Positions 33,880-46,615 are shown, counted from the first letter of the stretch. The stretch is DNA of 64,000 nucleotides from Melieria omissa (GCA_963971225.1 OZ020267.1:36794989-36858988), one strand, 5' to 3'. Numbers and translations are program-made. The notes: generated from the sequence alone by a model not told the origin.

Positions 33880-34310
33880 CCTGAGCCTGTTCTGTCTGTC
33901 CCATTTACGGCTACCAAAGGCACTGGTTACCCAGGGCCGAGCACGTCCGACTGAATGCGGCTGCAGTTAGAGTTGAAACTTTTACTTCCCGTCATCTCTG
34001 ACAAATACCTATAGTTCCTTTTGCCCCTATGCAGAAGGGATTGTAGGTAGTTGGTCTGTTTAACGACGGACCATTTTCTGTGGGCAAAGCATATGGAAAA
34101 GGTAGGTGTATCTAACAGTACGCTATGTCCTGCACGTGGGGAGGACAATGAGAGGGCGGACCACTTTTTGTGTGTCTGCCCCGCGTACGCCTGAATCAAT
34201 CGGTTTGAGACGTTTGGCACAGATGTGTTGAGAAGGGACCACCTTAGCTCCTTGGCACCCCAGGATCTATCCAGATGTCTCCGGAGGTCGGGTAGTTTCA
34301 AAACACATTA
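33880..34310 (-). pseudogene. LINE C-terminal relic with zinc-knuckle region
   Basis: Minus frames contain FLCVCPAYARIRLRRFGTDV followed by SLAPQDLSRCLRRSG, the region after the C-terminal zinc knuckle of RNase H-type LINEs. The frame is broken several times. Confidence 0.55.
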
Positions 34311-34499
34311 ACAGGAATCATAAAATTGTAGTACAATGGACGTATGTAAGGTATGAGTGCTACGCTTGCTAGACTGTTCCTACAAGGGTGGAAAAGGGGA
34401 AGGGGGGGGGGGGGAGTTGAGCAAAAAACGCATAGAGGTCCTCAGACGCAGCAGTGCCGATGACAGCATTTGACGAGCATTATGGTCTTTCCTTTCCTT

Positions 34500-34925
34500 G
34501 AATAAAACACTATTTGTACTCTCTTTGAGTCGAAACTACATTAGGCAGATCGCTGGAGTCACCACTGGATACTGCGCCATTGGATATATGATTATCAAAT
34601 GGCGCCTCTCGTTCAGTGTTCTCTGCAGAAGTAGCAGAGATGAAAAAGAAGTAGAAACAATACAACGATACTTCCTGCGCCACTGCCCCGCTCTGCAGGA
34701 ATGCCAACTCGGTACCCTGAGATCAAGATTCCTGACGCACCTAGCGCGGCAAAAATCTCTGCCTTGAAATCTTGGATCTGTTCTCATTTAGAATTCGAAC
34801 TGGTTAGTCCAGACCGTTGGTTAGTTCCGGAGCGATTTAAAAAGGAATCACGGGCCATTTGGGCCTCCGAGTGGAAGTGCGATTCGTGTCGCTTACACCC
34901 ATCTTTACCTAATCTTCTGATTAGT
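34500..34925 (+). pseudogene. LINE C-terminus and 3' UTR
   Basis: The forward frame reads TTGYCAIGYMIIKWRLSFSV, then CRSSRDEKEVETIQRYFLRH and CPALQECQLGTLRSRFL. This is the LTGH...C-x2-C...H...C block typical of LINE C-termini, with substitutions. After a frame shift the 3' UTR includes gggcctccgagtgg (34861-34874) and ends tacctaatctt. The same UTR motif appears at 46925-47000. Confidence 0.7.
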
Positions 34926-37300
34926 TCTTAATTCAAGTCCCAACACTAGTCACCGAATTTCATTACAATATCTTAACTGTGCTAAAAGTAGTCTGACAGT
35001 CTTTGGCAGACTGGGTCAGTCAGAATATACGAACCTCATTATTTCTACAAGAATTCAACAACAGATCGTTAATTCCAATCAGTAGAACCACTTCGCAGCT
35101 GGAGAGATTTCATCACCTACTGTCCGCTATCCGTACGAAGTGGTCTCGTACCTGTTTTAGCTTGACACTTAAAGACGGCGCTACTCGCTCGGGTTGTGCC
35201 TATTGACTAAGTTGTCCTTGGATACATAAAGGCCACCACGAACTAAGCAAACACATTGCACAATTTTACAGATTTTTAAAGGGAAATTTGGCTTTTTGTT
35301 AAAATTATGTAGAGAGAGTAAATTTATTTCGAGGAATATTTATTTCCAAGGCAATCAGCCTTTTCTATGTCCTTAAGCCCAACGTGAGGGCGGCAACATG
35401 TTTATCGGACACAGCATTAGAATTCCTTCCATACTCATTAACCATCTGGTACACAATGTACTTAAAGCTTAGTTTCCTTGACAGCAAAAGCAACCAACAT
35501 TCAACGAAAAAAATGCAAATTATTTTTATTGCAGTGCAACCAAAGCACCGACCCGACCATAACAAGCACGTGCGACAATGGAGTCAACATTCTCCATTGT
35601 CGTCGTTTTGCTGATAACAATGTGAGTTGTTTTTTTTGCTTGATTGAGGATGTTTAAAAGTCTAAACTGGAATTGGACCTATTTTTACGACCTGCAGTAT
35701 TTTAGTCAGCTTGTTATTTTGTTTTCAGGTTCAGGTTTTCTTTGGCTTTTCTAATCGAGCAACAACAGTGAAGCACGCAACGCGACCTTGGCCCAAGCTC
35801 GCCCGATATGGCATCAGTGTTACAACACGCATTGACCATAGTAGCTCGTGTTGAATGCTGCAGCCACAGCCAGCAACTAGTACCAGCGGCAACAACTAGT
35901 TTCAGCAAACTCCAAACATTTAATACAAAAAAAAATGGTTCGCAACACAACTGCACAGCGGCAATTTAATTTACGATTTTTCGTCTTGAAAGCAGTGTGT
36001 TGATTTTTTTGTGTGCTGTGCTTCTATGTCTTCTTCTTGTTTGTCCTTGGGTTTTTGTGCGCATGTGGTTGCTGTCACTTTTGTGGCGTTTGCTGGTGAT
36101 GGTGTTGCTTCATTTACGGCAACGGTGTTCTTATCGGGGCGACAAAAGCCATTTTGTTGCCGAAGACGCTGCAGCGCCACAGACGGCTGCGAGCGGGCGC
36201 TGGTGCAGAGGGGAGGCCAGACTGCCGCTGGCATTGTGACATGAAATGTTTATGCTTTGTAGTATTTACAAGTATGATGGCGCAATGCCGACGCAATGCA
36301 AATTGTATTTTGTATGTGTGTGTGTGTGTTTATGCGAGTGTTCGTTTTTTTTCATACTTGTTCCCGTTTATTTGTTGTTCGGGTCGCTTTTGTGGAGCTT
36401 TCCCTTTCTTGGGGGCTTTTTACTGCAGGCACAAGGCAGCGCACACACCCACATGCATGCACGCACACACACACAGACACATTACATCACAGCCATATAT
36501 CAACGCCAAAAGATAAACAATGGCTTTTCAAAATGGCAGCCGCAACCTGAAAGCATATTAAAACGCACACACAAAATGGCGCTGCACGTTGGAGAGCGGC
36601 TGGTTGGGCCATAATACGTGTATCTATGGCTTTTGTCGGAATCAATAGACGTGTTAGGTGTGCAAACTGTGCGGCGTTTTAATGAAATTTGAAAATTATG
36701 CTTTTCGGTGGAAATGTGTGTATTAGTGATATCGTTGCATGATATGATATATGAACATAATGAGCTATTAGTGGAAAAGGGAGACAAATGTAAAAGCATT
36801 TATTAAATTAGAAATGTTGTACACAGAAATATTATCAAAATTATCACAATGAAATATACTAGAAGTGCATATTAAAAAAAAAAAAATACTGATTACTAAC
36901 ATTACGTTATTTGTATTAGGTTAGTAAAAACAGTAACAAATAACACAAATATTAAAATATGGTAAGTAACGAATTATTGATTCAGTGTGCTTAAAGGACT
37001 CTTTCTACGGGAGAAATCTGACTACTCTGTAATTAAAATTAAAATATTATGTCAAAACAAAACAAAACAGTTTTATATTTGATGTTGCTCAGTTAGGCAT
37101 TCGAACCCATAACCCTTTGACTTACAGTCCAAAACAACACTGAGCTACGACCAATTAGTAGTAACGCTAACTCCGTCCTGTTTTTTATTAAAAAAAATTA
37201 TTTTCAGCACGAAAGTTTCAGGATGCGGAAAAAAGTCTGGCTTTGTTGGAAACACCAAGCTTGGCTAATCTCAGTTGTGATGAAAAGAAAAAAGTACATA
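34926..37300. other. gene-less stretch
   Basis: 35700-36600 has triplet-rich non-coding DNA and a (GT)n run near 36315-36330. A tRNA-like segment on the minus strand at about 37083-37158 (gtagctcagtg and ggttcgaatgcc) looks like another SINE head. ORFs of up to 122 codons lack domains. Confidence 0.5.
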
Positions 37301-37305
37301 AAATA

Positions 37306-38585
37306 TGTCCACTAAATATTGAGACTAACTTCAGTCGTTTGATTGCATAAGCAAACATGGAGATGCCACTCAATACACTTATCATACTTAAGTGGGCTTC
37401 TACTCAAATGCCAAACTCAAATTACGCAATACATTCCATTCAAAATGTCGTAAAAGTTGGGTTTAAGAAAATCTGTTGCCAATCTGTTTGGACGACTCAC
37501 TGTTTGGAAATGCTGGATGTGTTTGAAGAGAAGCCAATCTCCTGGGCGATTATTTTTCGTGTTTTTAAAGATTGCCGTAATGGGAAAGGACCGAAAAACG
37601 AAGTAATACCTGGTCGTCTGCCGAAGTTAAGTGCCACAAAGACGAAAAACTGCTAAGAAGTGCAAAAAACAAAGTTGGCCAATCGACACGCAAATTAGCA
37701 CGAAAATTTGGCATTTCAAAGTCTGGTGTTTACAATATTTTGAAGAGGAACAATGTAATCTATCGCAAACGTAAACCAGCACCAAAGTATTCCGCGAAAC
37801 AACTCGAAAATATACCAAAATGCTACCGTGCAATTCGTTGTGAATACTTCGCTAATGAAAAATTCATAATTTTGGATGTTGAATCGTACTTCACATTCTT
37901 GCACCAAAATTAAGCGCCAACGACGGTTTTTACACTGACAACATCGAAACAACACCAAACAGAGTTAAATACGCCAGCAAAACAAAATTTGAACCAAAGG
38001 TGCTAGTGTGGTGGCCATTTCTTCGAAGGGTGTCTTAGCGCTATTGATTCGCACAAACAAAGCCAAAGCGGTCAATGCTGACGTTTATATCGGTCAATGC
38101 TTGCCAAAATTGAAGCAATTCACTGCCAAATATCACACTGGCGACGAAATCATGTTTTGGCCGGATCTTGCAAGCTGTCTTTATGCGAAAAAAAGTTGGA
38201 TTGGTTGACCGAGTATAAAATACAATTTTTTGCCGAAGAAGGACAATCTTCCAAACGTGTATCAGGCACGTCTAACCGAAAATTTCTGGGCAGTTCTCAA
38301 ACGTATGGTGTACGAAAAGGGTTGGGAGGCACGGAACGAGCAAGAGTTGATTAATCGAACCAAGCAAAAGTTGAAACAAATCGAGATAAACACCGTCCAG
38401 AACCTAAATCGGGACATTCGCTTTACACTGAGAAAAATCGAAGGCAATGATCCATGGAGTGCACTCTAAGTGTATTTTTTTACAGATGACCAATAGACTG
38501 AAGTACCAAATAAAATAAATTTTTCATTCAATTGTCTGTTTTCAAATGGCGCGCGCCGGAAGTTAGTCTCAATATTTAGTGGACA
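37306..38585 (+). mobile_element. full-length Tc1/mariner element, DD37E type
   Basis: The element is 1280 bp with perfect 27-bp inverted ends beginning TGTCCACTAAATATTGAGAC (37306 and, on the other strand, 38585) and TA on both sides (37304-37305 and 38586-38587). The length and ends suit an autonomous Tc1/mariner-superfamily transposon, but the transposase gene is broken. Confidence 0.92.
37357..38469 (+). pseudogene. transposase of the DD37E-type element, frameshifted
   Basis: Recognisable blocks in order are KLARKFGISKSGVYNILKRN (helix-turn-helix), KVLVWWPFLRRV-type sequence around 38000, MFWPDLASCLYA (second catalytic Asp) and ARLTENFWAVLKRMVYEKGW (catalytic Glu in TENFW), ending IEGNDPWSAL at 38469. 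Exactly 111 nt separate the Asp and Glu codons, that is 37 residues, which matches the ITmD37E group known from mosquitoes. The blocks fall in different frames with at least three breaks, so no active enzyme is made. The start at 37357 is only a guess. Confidence 0.8.
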
Positions 38586-38689
38586 TATGTTACGAAGAAT
38601 AGGGATAGTGGTTATACGGTTCACTAATAAAAAGGAGTTTGCTAAAGTAGTATTTTAGATCGAAATATAGACGACTCCCTGCGGCGGCT

Positions 38690-39060
38690 AAGAGTTCGCT
38701 GAACTCGCTCAATTGGAAGTAGTGTACCGTTTTGTTGTCGCATGCAGTGTTGCCAGATACCTCAAATGACTTTCTTCTAAACCTAAAAAAAACTGAAATT
38801 TCCTCCCAAAAGTTAAAAAAATTTCCCAAAAATCCACAAAGAATCGAAAAAAATCCCCTAACATAAAATATAATTTTCCTAAACTTTCTGTACCATGGAA
38901 TAAATCTTTCCTTCATGGTAGAGGACATTAAGCATTGGAGCCAACGCCCATGGTCAAGATAGACTTGATGCATTTCGGTTCTGTCTCTGACGGATCAATT
39001 AGAGAGCTAATTAGACTGTTTTCCAAGGAATCTAATTGTTTCAATGCAAAGGCAAAGCAG
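38690..39060 (-). pseudogene. LINE 3' end interrupted by a ~140-bp repeat
   Basis: The minus strand matches 49200-49400 (cgaaatgcatcaagtc, gacaacaaaacggtacacta). Between about 38748 and 38890 it is interrupted by a T/A-rich segment starting cagtgttgccagatacctc. A related segment is found at about 49793-50120. Confidence 0.65.
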
Positions 39061-39375
39061 CCTTAAAGGAAGTGTTGAAGTGTATCACACCTATTTTCTT
39101 GCGTAAAGCTTTTTCAAAACGAAGAACTGGTCGGAATACTCAATATTTTTGCATGTACTATAGACTTATAAACCCGTGACCATTTTATTCCTTTTTTTTA
39201 CAGTTATTTAGTATTGTCTCAAGGAAAACTCGCACTATGAGTAATACAGAATTTTTGTGGAACCATGATTGGTGGTCTGACGAATTACTATGTAACTGGC
39301 ACCCATTGAAAAAGATTGCATTTATTTTCTAATTAGTTTTGTCGAAGCTGGACAGGAAGTGGAAGAAAACCTTCG

Positions 39376-39773
39376 ATGCATTTGTTCCCCATTATTTAGA
39401 AGAAGGAAGCCTCACCAAGGCTTCTTCTTTTTTGATAATATTGATCCCCTAGCCGACAGGACTAGTCTACTAGGCTTCGTAGCAGCTCGAACTGGTTCAA
39501 TGAGTGGACTTGGGCTCAACTGATTGTGGTATCACAACGAACCTTTATAGCCGAAATGGGCTTTTGAACAACAGATGCATTTTTTCCGCATTATTTAAAA
39601 TAAAGAAGACTCACCAAGGCTTCTTCTTTTTTGATAATCTAGGTGATCAAACCGACAGGACTAGTCTACTAGGCTTTGTAAGGAGCTCAAACTTGTTCAA
39701 TGAGGACTTAGGCTTAATTGATTGTGGTATCCCAACGGTCTTTATGACCTAAATGAGCTTTTACGCCCCGCCA
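39376..39773. repeat. 199-bp tandem duplication
   Basis: caccaaggcttcttctttt, gacaggactagtctactag and gattgtggtatcacaacg (second copy cccaacg) each occur twice with a period of 199. The ggtatcacaacg motif also occurs in the SINE copies. Confidence 0.8.
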
Positions 39774-41570
39774 AGAGGCCGCCAATTCAACCTTCTTATC
39801 TATTTTGTGCAGTTTGTCTCTCCGGCTGACAAGGAACATAAACCTTGAAGTGTACAGCTTTGCAGCTCAATACTATTAGAAAACATATTTTTCACCAGCA
39901 TTTTTTGTGTCCTCCTCCTCCTTATAGACTATCAATAGAAGCTATAAAATACCGTTGAGCATGTTCGAAAATAGTCGGAGGCCATGGCGTCGCCCAATTA
40001 AAACGCGCTTAGTCATCACTTTGTGGTCAGTGAACTCAGGGCCGCGGCATAGGCAGCACGTGAGTGTGAGTGTGCGTGTGTGTGTGCGTGTGCGTCCGCA
40101 TTTAACACCCATATCACATGAGCAAAAAACTGAAATTCTTTACTTTGCAACCCACCACCGGTCGCGAACAATGCACATACGGCCAACGCAAACGTTTTTG
40201 CGAGCTGCCAACGCGTTTTAAGTATTTATGTGTATTTATAATGCGACTTCCTCGGTGCACAACTTCCACCACCGCGTCGGGCAGCCAGCGCGGCCTTTGC
40301 AAAAAAATATAATAACAAGTGTCCGGACACAGACCGGACCGCTTGCGAGCGCACATGCAAAGCGATCACACCGCCACGCGGCGCACTCGAGTCGCGGTCG
40401 CGGTCGTGGCTCTGGCTGTGACGTTGTGGCTGTGGCCAACATTCAAAGTGAAAAAAATCATCAACTATATCGGCCAACATTGTGCCGGGCCTGGCTGCAG
40501 TCCGACGCGACGTGTGTCTGGCTAACTTTTTTCTGCCTCACATTTCTTGCTGCTAAAATGTCTGCGCTTGTTGTCTGTGTGCGGTGTTGTGTTGGTTGCG
40601 ATTTTTCGCTCTTGATTTCTTAAGCTTAATCCTGGGTGGTCCCATTCATTTGCCGTCTTTATGCTTTTCGCGCCAAGAAGGTTTGCATGAACAAATTCGT
40701 ACAATGCAATTTTCTGTCCTTTTATGAGTTTTTGTAACATGTGCGAGTGCATTCTGTACATTTTTTGTTGGTTGCCATGAACTGAAATCGATAATGTGGG
40801 TTTGCGAATTATTCCGAGAAACGTTTTAGGTTTTTCATTATTAATGGCGTTGATCAACTTTGTGTTAAATTTGCAATGACAAATGTAGCGTGAGCTGATT
40901 TTTGTGTGATTTGACAAATTTCATAGAATTCGCTTAATATTTATCAGTCTGCTAACTGAATTGATACTTTTGAATTGATACTTTTTTTTAGTAGTAATTT
41001 TCCTATATCAAATGACTGTGAAATCTGCTGCTGCAGAGGACTTTTTTTTAGAACTTTTCAGCTGGTATTGACAGATATGAGTGCATAGATTTTCTATTTG
41101 ACACTTTTTATGTCCAAGCTCTGGAGGACACTTATGTTAATCCTTTAGCCGCAACATGAATCATTGCTGACGCTGACTTGTGCACATACATACATACTTC
41201 AGCACAACACAAAAATGTCACTAAACACGAAGTTAAGTTAAATTCTGTTCTCTCTTCATTCCAAACACATATTTCAAGTTCCATTAAAATGCCAACATGT
41301 AGCAGCAGCCTCGACACAACAGTGCCAAGTGTCGAGTGGTGCGAAAATATGCAGCAACATTCAATGGATGGCAAACAAAAAAACACACAAACTGCACAAA
41401 CATCAACCATTCTGGTTTTTTTAAGTATGTAATTATTAAGTTGTTGATGCTTTGGACAATTAATGGACAGTGAAAGTGATGGACCCCAGAGAAGAAGTAC
41501 TTTTTCATCGAATATGTCAATCGCGAGCATCACAGCGAATCCAACAGATGTGTATTGCGTCTTTGTTGGA
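39774..41570. other. gene-less stretch
   Basis: A short (GT)n run lies near 40063-40095. The remainder is mixed non-coding DNA. Overlapping ORFs of up to 133 codons on both strands show no domain. Confidence 0.5.
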
Positions 41571-42354
41571 AAAAGTCTGCGATCTGGGAAAGTGGGACAT
41601 TTTTCAAACTACTCCAAAAACATTTCAGGGTTTCGAAAATTCGCCTTTAAATACGGAAATAGTTTCAAAAATTTAAAATTACATGTTTCTCTCAACTTCG
41701 AACTCACAAAAATAGTATAGAAATCTAGTCAATCTAATTGATTGGAATTCTAGCTATTGGGAAAATCTTCAAACTACTTAAAACAGTGTTAAGATTTTCG
41801 ATAATCTACATCTAAGTTTGCCAAACAAGTTTTAAGTCGAAAATTACAACTTTTTCCAAATTTTGAATTTTCAAAAATATTCTCGAATTTTGCGAAATTT
41901 TCAAAATTTTCGAAAAAACTGCCTAGAAATTCCAAAATCCGTCTATAAGTTCACAACAGGATTCAAAAATCTATTTTTCGCTTTTAAATACGGAAAAAGT
42001 TTCATAAATTGAAAATTACACCTCTTTTCCAACTCTGAACTCACAAAACTAGTTTAGAAATCTAGCCAATCCAATTGATTGGAATTCTAGCTATTGGGAT
42101 AATCATCAAACCACTCAAAACAATGTTCGGATTTTCGAAAATCCACATCTAAGTTTGCCAAAAAAATTTTAAGACAAGAAATACAACTTTATCCCAATTT
42201 CGAATTTTGCAAAATAGCGTCGAAATTTAAGTAATCCAATTCATTCAAGACGTAGATGTTGCAAAATTTTCTAAACTACCGAAAAGCTGCCTGCAAATTC
42301 GAAAATCAATGTTCAGACTTTCGAAAATCCACATCTAAGTTTGCCAAAAAAGTA

Positions 42355-43084
42355 TCAGGTGTACAACTTTGCTTCCGCCGTTTTCCGATAGGTGGCTGTA
42401 CCGGCTGAGGCTGGTTGAAATACATAGATGGTAATGCCTTTAAAGTGAGTGTGGACAGTGCCTAACGAATTGTCATCGCCGTTTCAGTGACAGTTGTTCT
42501 TGTTTTCGTATTATTCACGCTCGAAAATGTCCGTTTATGTGCCCAATTCTCGCCATTTGCGGGAAGTTTTACTTTTCTGTTACAATTCGAAAAAAAATGT
42601 AGCTGAAGCGCATCGAATGCTCTCAGAAACTTACGGTGATGCTGCTCTGAGTGAAAGAACGTGTCGGGAGTGGTTTCAACGTTTTAAAAATGGTGATTTC
42701 GATGTCGAAGACAAACATGGTGGTGGCCACTTTTGCGGCCTCACGTCGCAAAAGTGGTCAAAAAGTACCTGGAAACGCTGAAATGGGAAGTCTTGCCCCA
42801 CCCGCCGTATTCCTCTTCTGACTTCCACCTATTCCGTTCGATGGCACACGGCCTGGCAGATCAACATTTTCAATCCTTCGAAGAATTGGAAAAATGGATT
42901 GCTTCATGGATAGCGTCAAAAGAGGACTCCTTTTTTCGAGCCGGGATCCGAAAATTGCCGGAAAGATGGGAGAAAGTTGTCGCTAGCGACGGACAATACT
43001 TTGAATAATACATCTGTAAGCACTTTTTCGCAATAAAGCTTTTAATTTTGGAAAAAAACGGCGGAAGCAAAGTTGTACACCTGA
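42355..43084 (+). mobile_element. internally deleted mariner element
   Basis: The element is 730 bp with inverted ends TCAGGTGTACAACTTTGCTT on both strands and TA duplications (42353-42354 and 43085-43086). It is inserted in the AT-rich array, whose unit resumes on the right with tttagtcgaaaaatacaac. Roughly half of a normal mariner is missing from the middle. Confidence 0.92.
42527..43008 (+). pseudogene. mariner transposase with central deletion
   Basis: The ATG at 42527 opens the N-terminal DNA-binding part (MSVYVPNSRHLREVLLF; SERTCREWFQRFKNGDFDVE). Near 42718-42735 the sequence jumps, in another frame, to the C-terminal part RPHVAKVVKKYLETLKWEV and YSSSDFHLFRSMAHGLADQ, ending at TAA 43006-43008. 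The third catalytic Asp (SSDFHLF) survives, while the first two and about half the protein are gone. Confidence 0.9.
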
Positions 43085-43850
43085 TATTTAGTCGAAAAAT
43101 ACAACTTTTTCCAATTTCGAATTTTCAAAAATGTCCTCGAAATGTAATCAATCCAATTGATTTGAGTCGTAGATGTTGCGAAATTGTCTAAACTACCGAA
43201 AAGCTGCCTACAAATTCGAAAATCAATGTTCAGATTTTCGAAAATCCACATCTAAGTTTGCCAAAAAAGTTTCAAGTCGAATAATACAACTTTTTCTCAA
43301 TTTCGAATTTTCAAAACTTGCCTCGAAATTTAACCAATCTAGTTCATTTCAGACGTCGATTTTGCGAAATTTTCTAAACTACCGAAATAGCTGTCTATCA
43401 ATATGAAAATCCACAAAAGTTCGCAAAAGAATTCATTAATCGAAAACTACACTTCTTAACCTTTCCACATCTAAGTTTGCGAAAGAAATTTTAAGTCGAA
43501 GTTGCAAAACTTTTCCAAACTACCAAAAAAGACTGCCTACCAATTCGAAAATCAATGTTCAGATGATCGAAAATCCATATCCAAGTTGCCAACAAAATTT
43601 TAATGCGAAAATTACAACTTTTTTTCAATTTCGAATTTTCAAAAATAGCCTCGAAACTTAACTAATCCAATTGATTTGGGACGTAGATGTTGTGAAATTT
43701 TCTAAACTACCGAAAAAGCTGTCTACAAATTCGAAGATCCACATCTAAGTTCGCAAAAGTATTCAGGAATCGAAAACTACACCTTTGTCCTTATGAAATT
43801 TTAACTGTTGAAACATTTTCTAAACTTTTCAACAACCTGAAGAAAAGATC

Positions 43851-46004
43851 TGAAAGATTTCCTTTTAGATAAAATTCATTCATCATTCATTCATTCAAAT
43901 ATTTATGATTTTTTTTTATTTCATGAACCCTTTTGCTATATCCCAACTGCTTATATTGTCTTAAGTTACTATCTTTCCTTCCTTTTTTTATTTCATGAAC
44001 CCGTTTGCTATATACCAACGTCTTTTACTGTCTTAAGTTACTATCTTTTCTCAATAAACTGTTACTTCGTCCCACAAAACAATCAAAAATCTTTCTTTTT
44101 GGTCATTTTAAAGAAATGTTTTCGTTTTGGTTTTTCTTCGAGATATTAAACCATTCATCCCCTTCTCACTCATATTGTCTTACAGCACTTAATAACTGTT
44201 GTTGTAGGCAAAATTTAAATAAAATTTCTCGATGGAGTTTCCACTTGACATGGTGGCAATTCATTCCAATCAGTATGAAAGACATAAGACGATTTACCTT
44301 CTTTAACTTTGATTTTGAGTTGCAGCTTCTTGTGCGCTTGTCACGACAAACGGTGAGAAGAAAATCGTGTCCCTTCGTTGTACGCAGTCGACACACAACT
44401 GGCAACGACGACGACCCTTTTCAGCTTAAAGGCCCAAAGTTTCGCATACAACCGGCGCGTTGTAAAGCGGCTTGTGGGCTGTGCGGCGCTCAATGGACAC
44501 CTCTGCGGTTTTGTTGTTGTTGTAAAAGTTTCTTGTCAAACTGTTTAATGCCAAATTGATAATCTGCAAGACATAAAGAAAGATTTAAATTTACCATTTA
44601 TGATGCGAATGCAAAGAAATGCGTCATAACAGCTGAATAGCAGCAAGAAATGCTAGTGGGCGCAACAGCAAAAAAAACTACTCGAAACATAAGTGAAGAA
44701 GCCATGAAGCGGCTGACAAATCGACAACACAACGACCAGGCAAAACAAATCCATAACAAATGCAACTATCAAAGTGAAAATTAGAATAATTTGAGCATCA
44801 TTAACGCCAAACAAAGCCGACAACGACGAAGCTATAACAGCGGAAGCCAGTGGCACACACAACAAAAGCAACAACACCGAGCAGTAACGACAGCAAAACA
44901 AGGAAAATGACAAAGTTCTGCTTCGGTCATCGTAAAAGTAAACAAGTGTCATACACACACACACACACACAAAGCCAACAAGGATGTCGCTGTCGTTGAC
45001 GATGTCGCAATTGCTGTCTCAGCGGCGCTGGTTGTCGCTGCTGATGACGCTGCCAGTAACTATCAGCACGCCACAGCTGATGACAACGACTGACTAGGCG
45101 GCAGTCAGTGTTTTGACCATGAATAAACTGATTAGGACGCGTGTAAATGACGAACAGCATGCAGTCGTTCATCACACACATACACGCACACCCACATAAC
45201 GAGACATATACAGCTGTGTATGTGTTTGTGATGGTGTGGCGTTGAAGCTTCACGTTTCCGGTCAGCGTCAGTTGAAAAATCGAACTCATAAAGTTTTATT
45301 GAGCACACGGGTGCTGAATGCAATCGAAAGGGATTGGACGAAGGGGAAGACGGTTTTGCTGGCGAATGCGATTGAGTTGGCGGGTTGGATACATAAACGA
45401 ATAAATGAATAGTTCGAAGGAATTTTGTCAGAAAGTCGGTCGTTCACTTAACAACACGAGGCGGTAGGCAGACGCTACGCACAACAGCGACTTCCAGCGC
45501 AGGGTTGGGGTTGGCAAAAAATAAAACACCACATGGTTGGCGTTGGCAAGCAATCACATTTCCGTCGCTGTCGATAGGCAGCCGAAAAAGGACCGCTTTG
45601 TCGAGGATAATGAAGGAAAAATATACATGGAAAGCAAACAAAAATAAATTGAAATGAAAATGAAAATGAAAACAACAGCGACAATGCGCTGAAGAATGCG
45701 AAGCCATATTTTATGCTACACTCGAAAAAGTTTACATTGATTTAACTGGAGGCAGATTTTTACAAAAAAAAAATTGTTTAATTTAAGGCATTTAACATTT
45801 CATGGGATCAATAAAAACATTTTTGTGTTTTTTTTTTTGTGTGATGTTGTTCAGCTGCCATATGCCAGATGCCTCCGCAATCTGATGAGAAAGACGAAAG
45901 CGAGTTGAAACAGAACGCAGAACCACTAAAATAATTCTTAGAAAATTCAATGAAACGCTTACAAGATTTGTTCGCTCGCCATCACGAAAGGATCGGGACA
46001 TTGC
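43851..46004. other. gene-less stretch with a 72-bp duplication
   Basis: tttcatgaaccc, followed by tttgctatat and tgtcttaagttactatcttt, occurs at about 43912-43983 and 43984-44051 with period 72. 44600-45300 is CAA/CAG-rich with an (AC)n run near 44954-44971. ORFs of up to 184 codons show no domain. Confidence 0.5.
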
Positions 46005-46615
46005 TTAACCCATTGCTGCCTAATGGGTACAATTTTACCCATGAAAATTGATTTTTTTTTTAAATCACAAAAAAGTAAATGTTTGAGATCCCTCAAAACC
46101 ATTGATAGGTATAGTTAGGGTCAGGCGCGGATCCAGAAAAATATTTCGGGGGGGTTTTAAAAAGTACTTCTTTAATATGTATAAAATGCCTTTTAATTTG
46201 TATGTAGTTTTATAGTCGATCCAAATATTTCGGGGGGGTTTCAACCCCCAAACCCCCCTGGATCCGCCACTGGTTAGGGTAAAGATGGAACTACCTTAAC
46301 CTAGTGAAGGTCACCCTAAAATTTCACCATCTAGCTAGAGTAACCAGACTCCAAAAATCGTGAATTCTGCCTCGTAACTCCCCTGTAAAAATACAACTTT
46401 TGTTCACGTGTTCAGCTGATCATTTCACAAAGTATGGAAAAAAGCTACCATTGCTGCGTAATGGGTACAAAATACCGAATGAATATCTCAGCAACGTGCA
46501 GAGATATAATGCTGAAATTTTTTTGTTTCTGATCATTTTGGGTCACTTCTAGGTCGTGTATGAAATTTTATCAAAATCGTATGGGCGCAACTGGTACCCG
46601 GCAGCAATGGGTTAA
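46005..46615. mobile_element. piggyBac-like non-autonomous element
   Basis: TTAA at 46005-46008, then CCCATTGCTGCC; at the far end GGCAGCAATGGG, then TTAA at 46612-46615. The 12-bp inverted ends are perfect. A second internal copy of the end motif (ccattgctgcgtaatgggt) lies near 46448. No transposase. A hAT-like MITE is inserted at 46122-46272. Confidence 0.8.
46122..46272. mobile_element. hAT-like MITE nested in the piggyBac-like element
   Basis: The element is 151 bp with inverted ends CAGGCGCGGATCCAG and CAGTGGCGGATCCAG. An exact 8-bp duplication gttagggt lies on both sides (46114-46121 and 46273-46280). An 8-bp duplication with CAG...CTG ends is the hAT superfamily pattern. Long G-runs near each end make strong secondary structure likely. 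Confidence 0.88.

Larger units (their letters stand above)
41577..43850. repeat. irregular AT-rich tandem repeat array
   Basis: Landmarks cacatctaagtttgccaaa, aaaattacaactttttcc, gaattttcaaaaat and ttctaaactaccgaaa recur. The tctaagtttg landmark lies at 41811, 42148, 42334, 43251, 43470 and 43744, and once the mariner insertion is discounted the spacings are about 110-340 bp. Units are heavily rearranged. A mariner sits at 42355-43084. Confidence 0.8.

Noticed and set aside
44005..44559. 184-codon forward ORF
   Set aside because: Composition is that of T-rich non-coding DNA, no domain is recognised, and it begins in a duplicated AT-rich segment.
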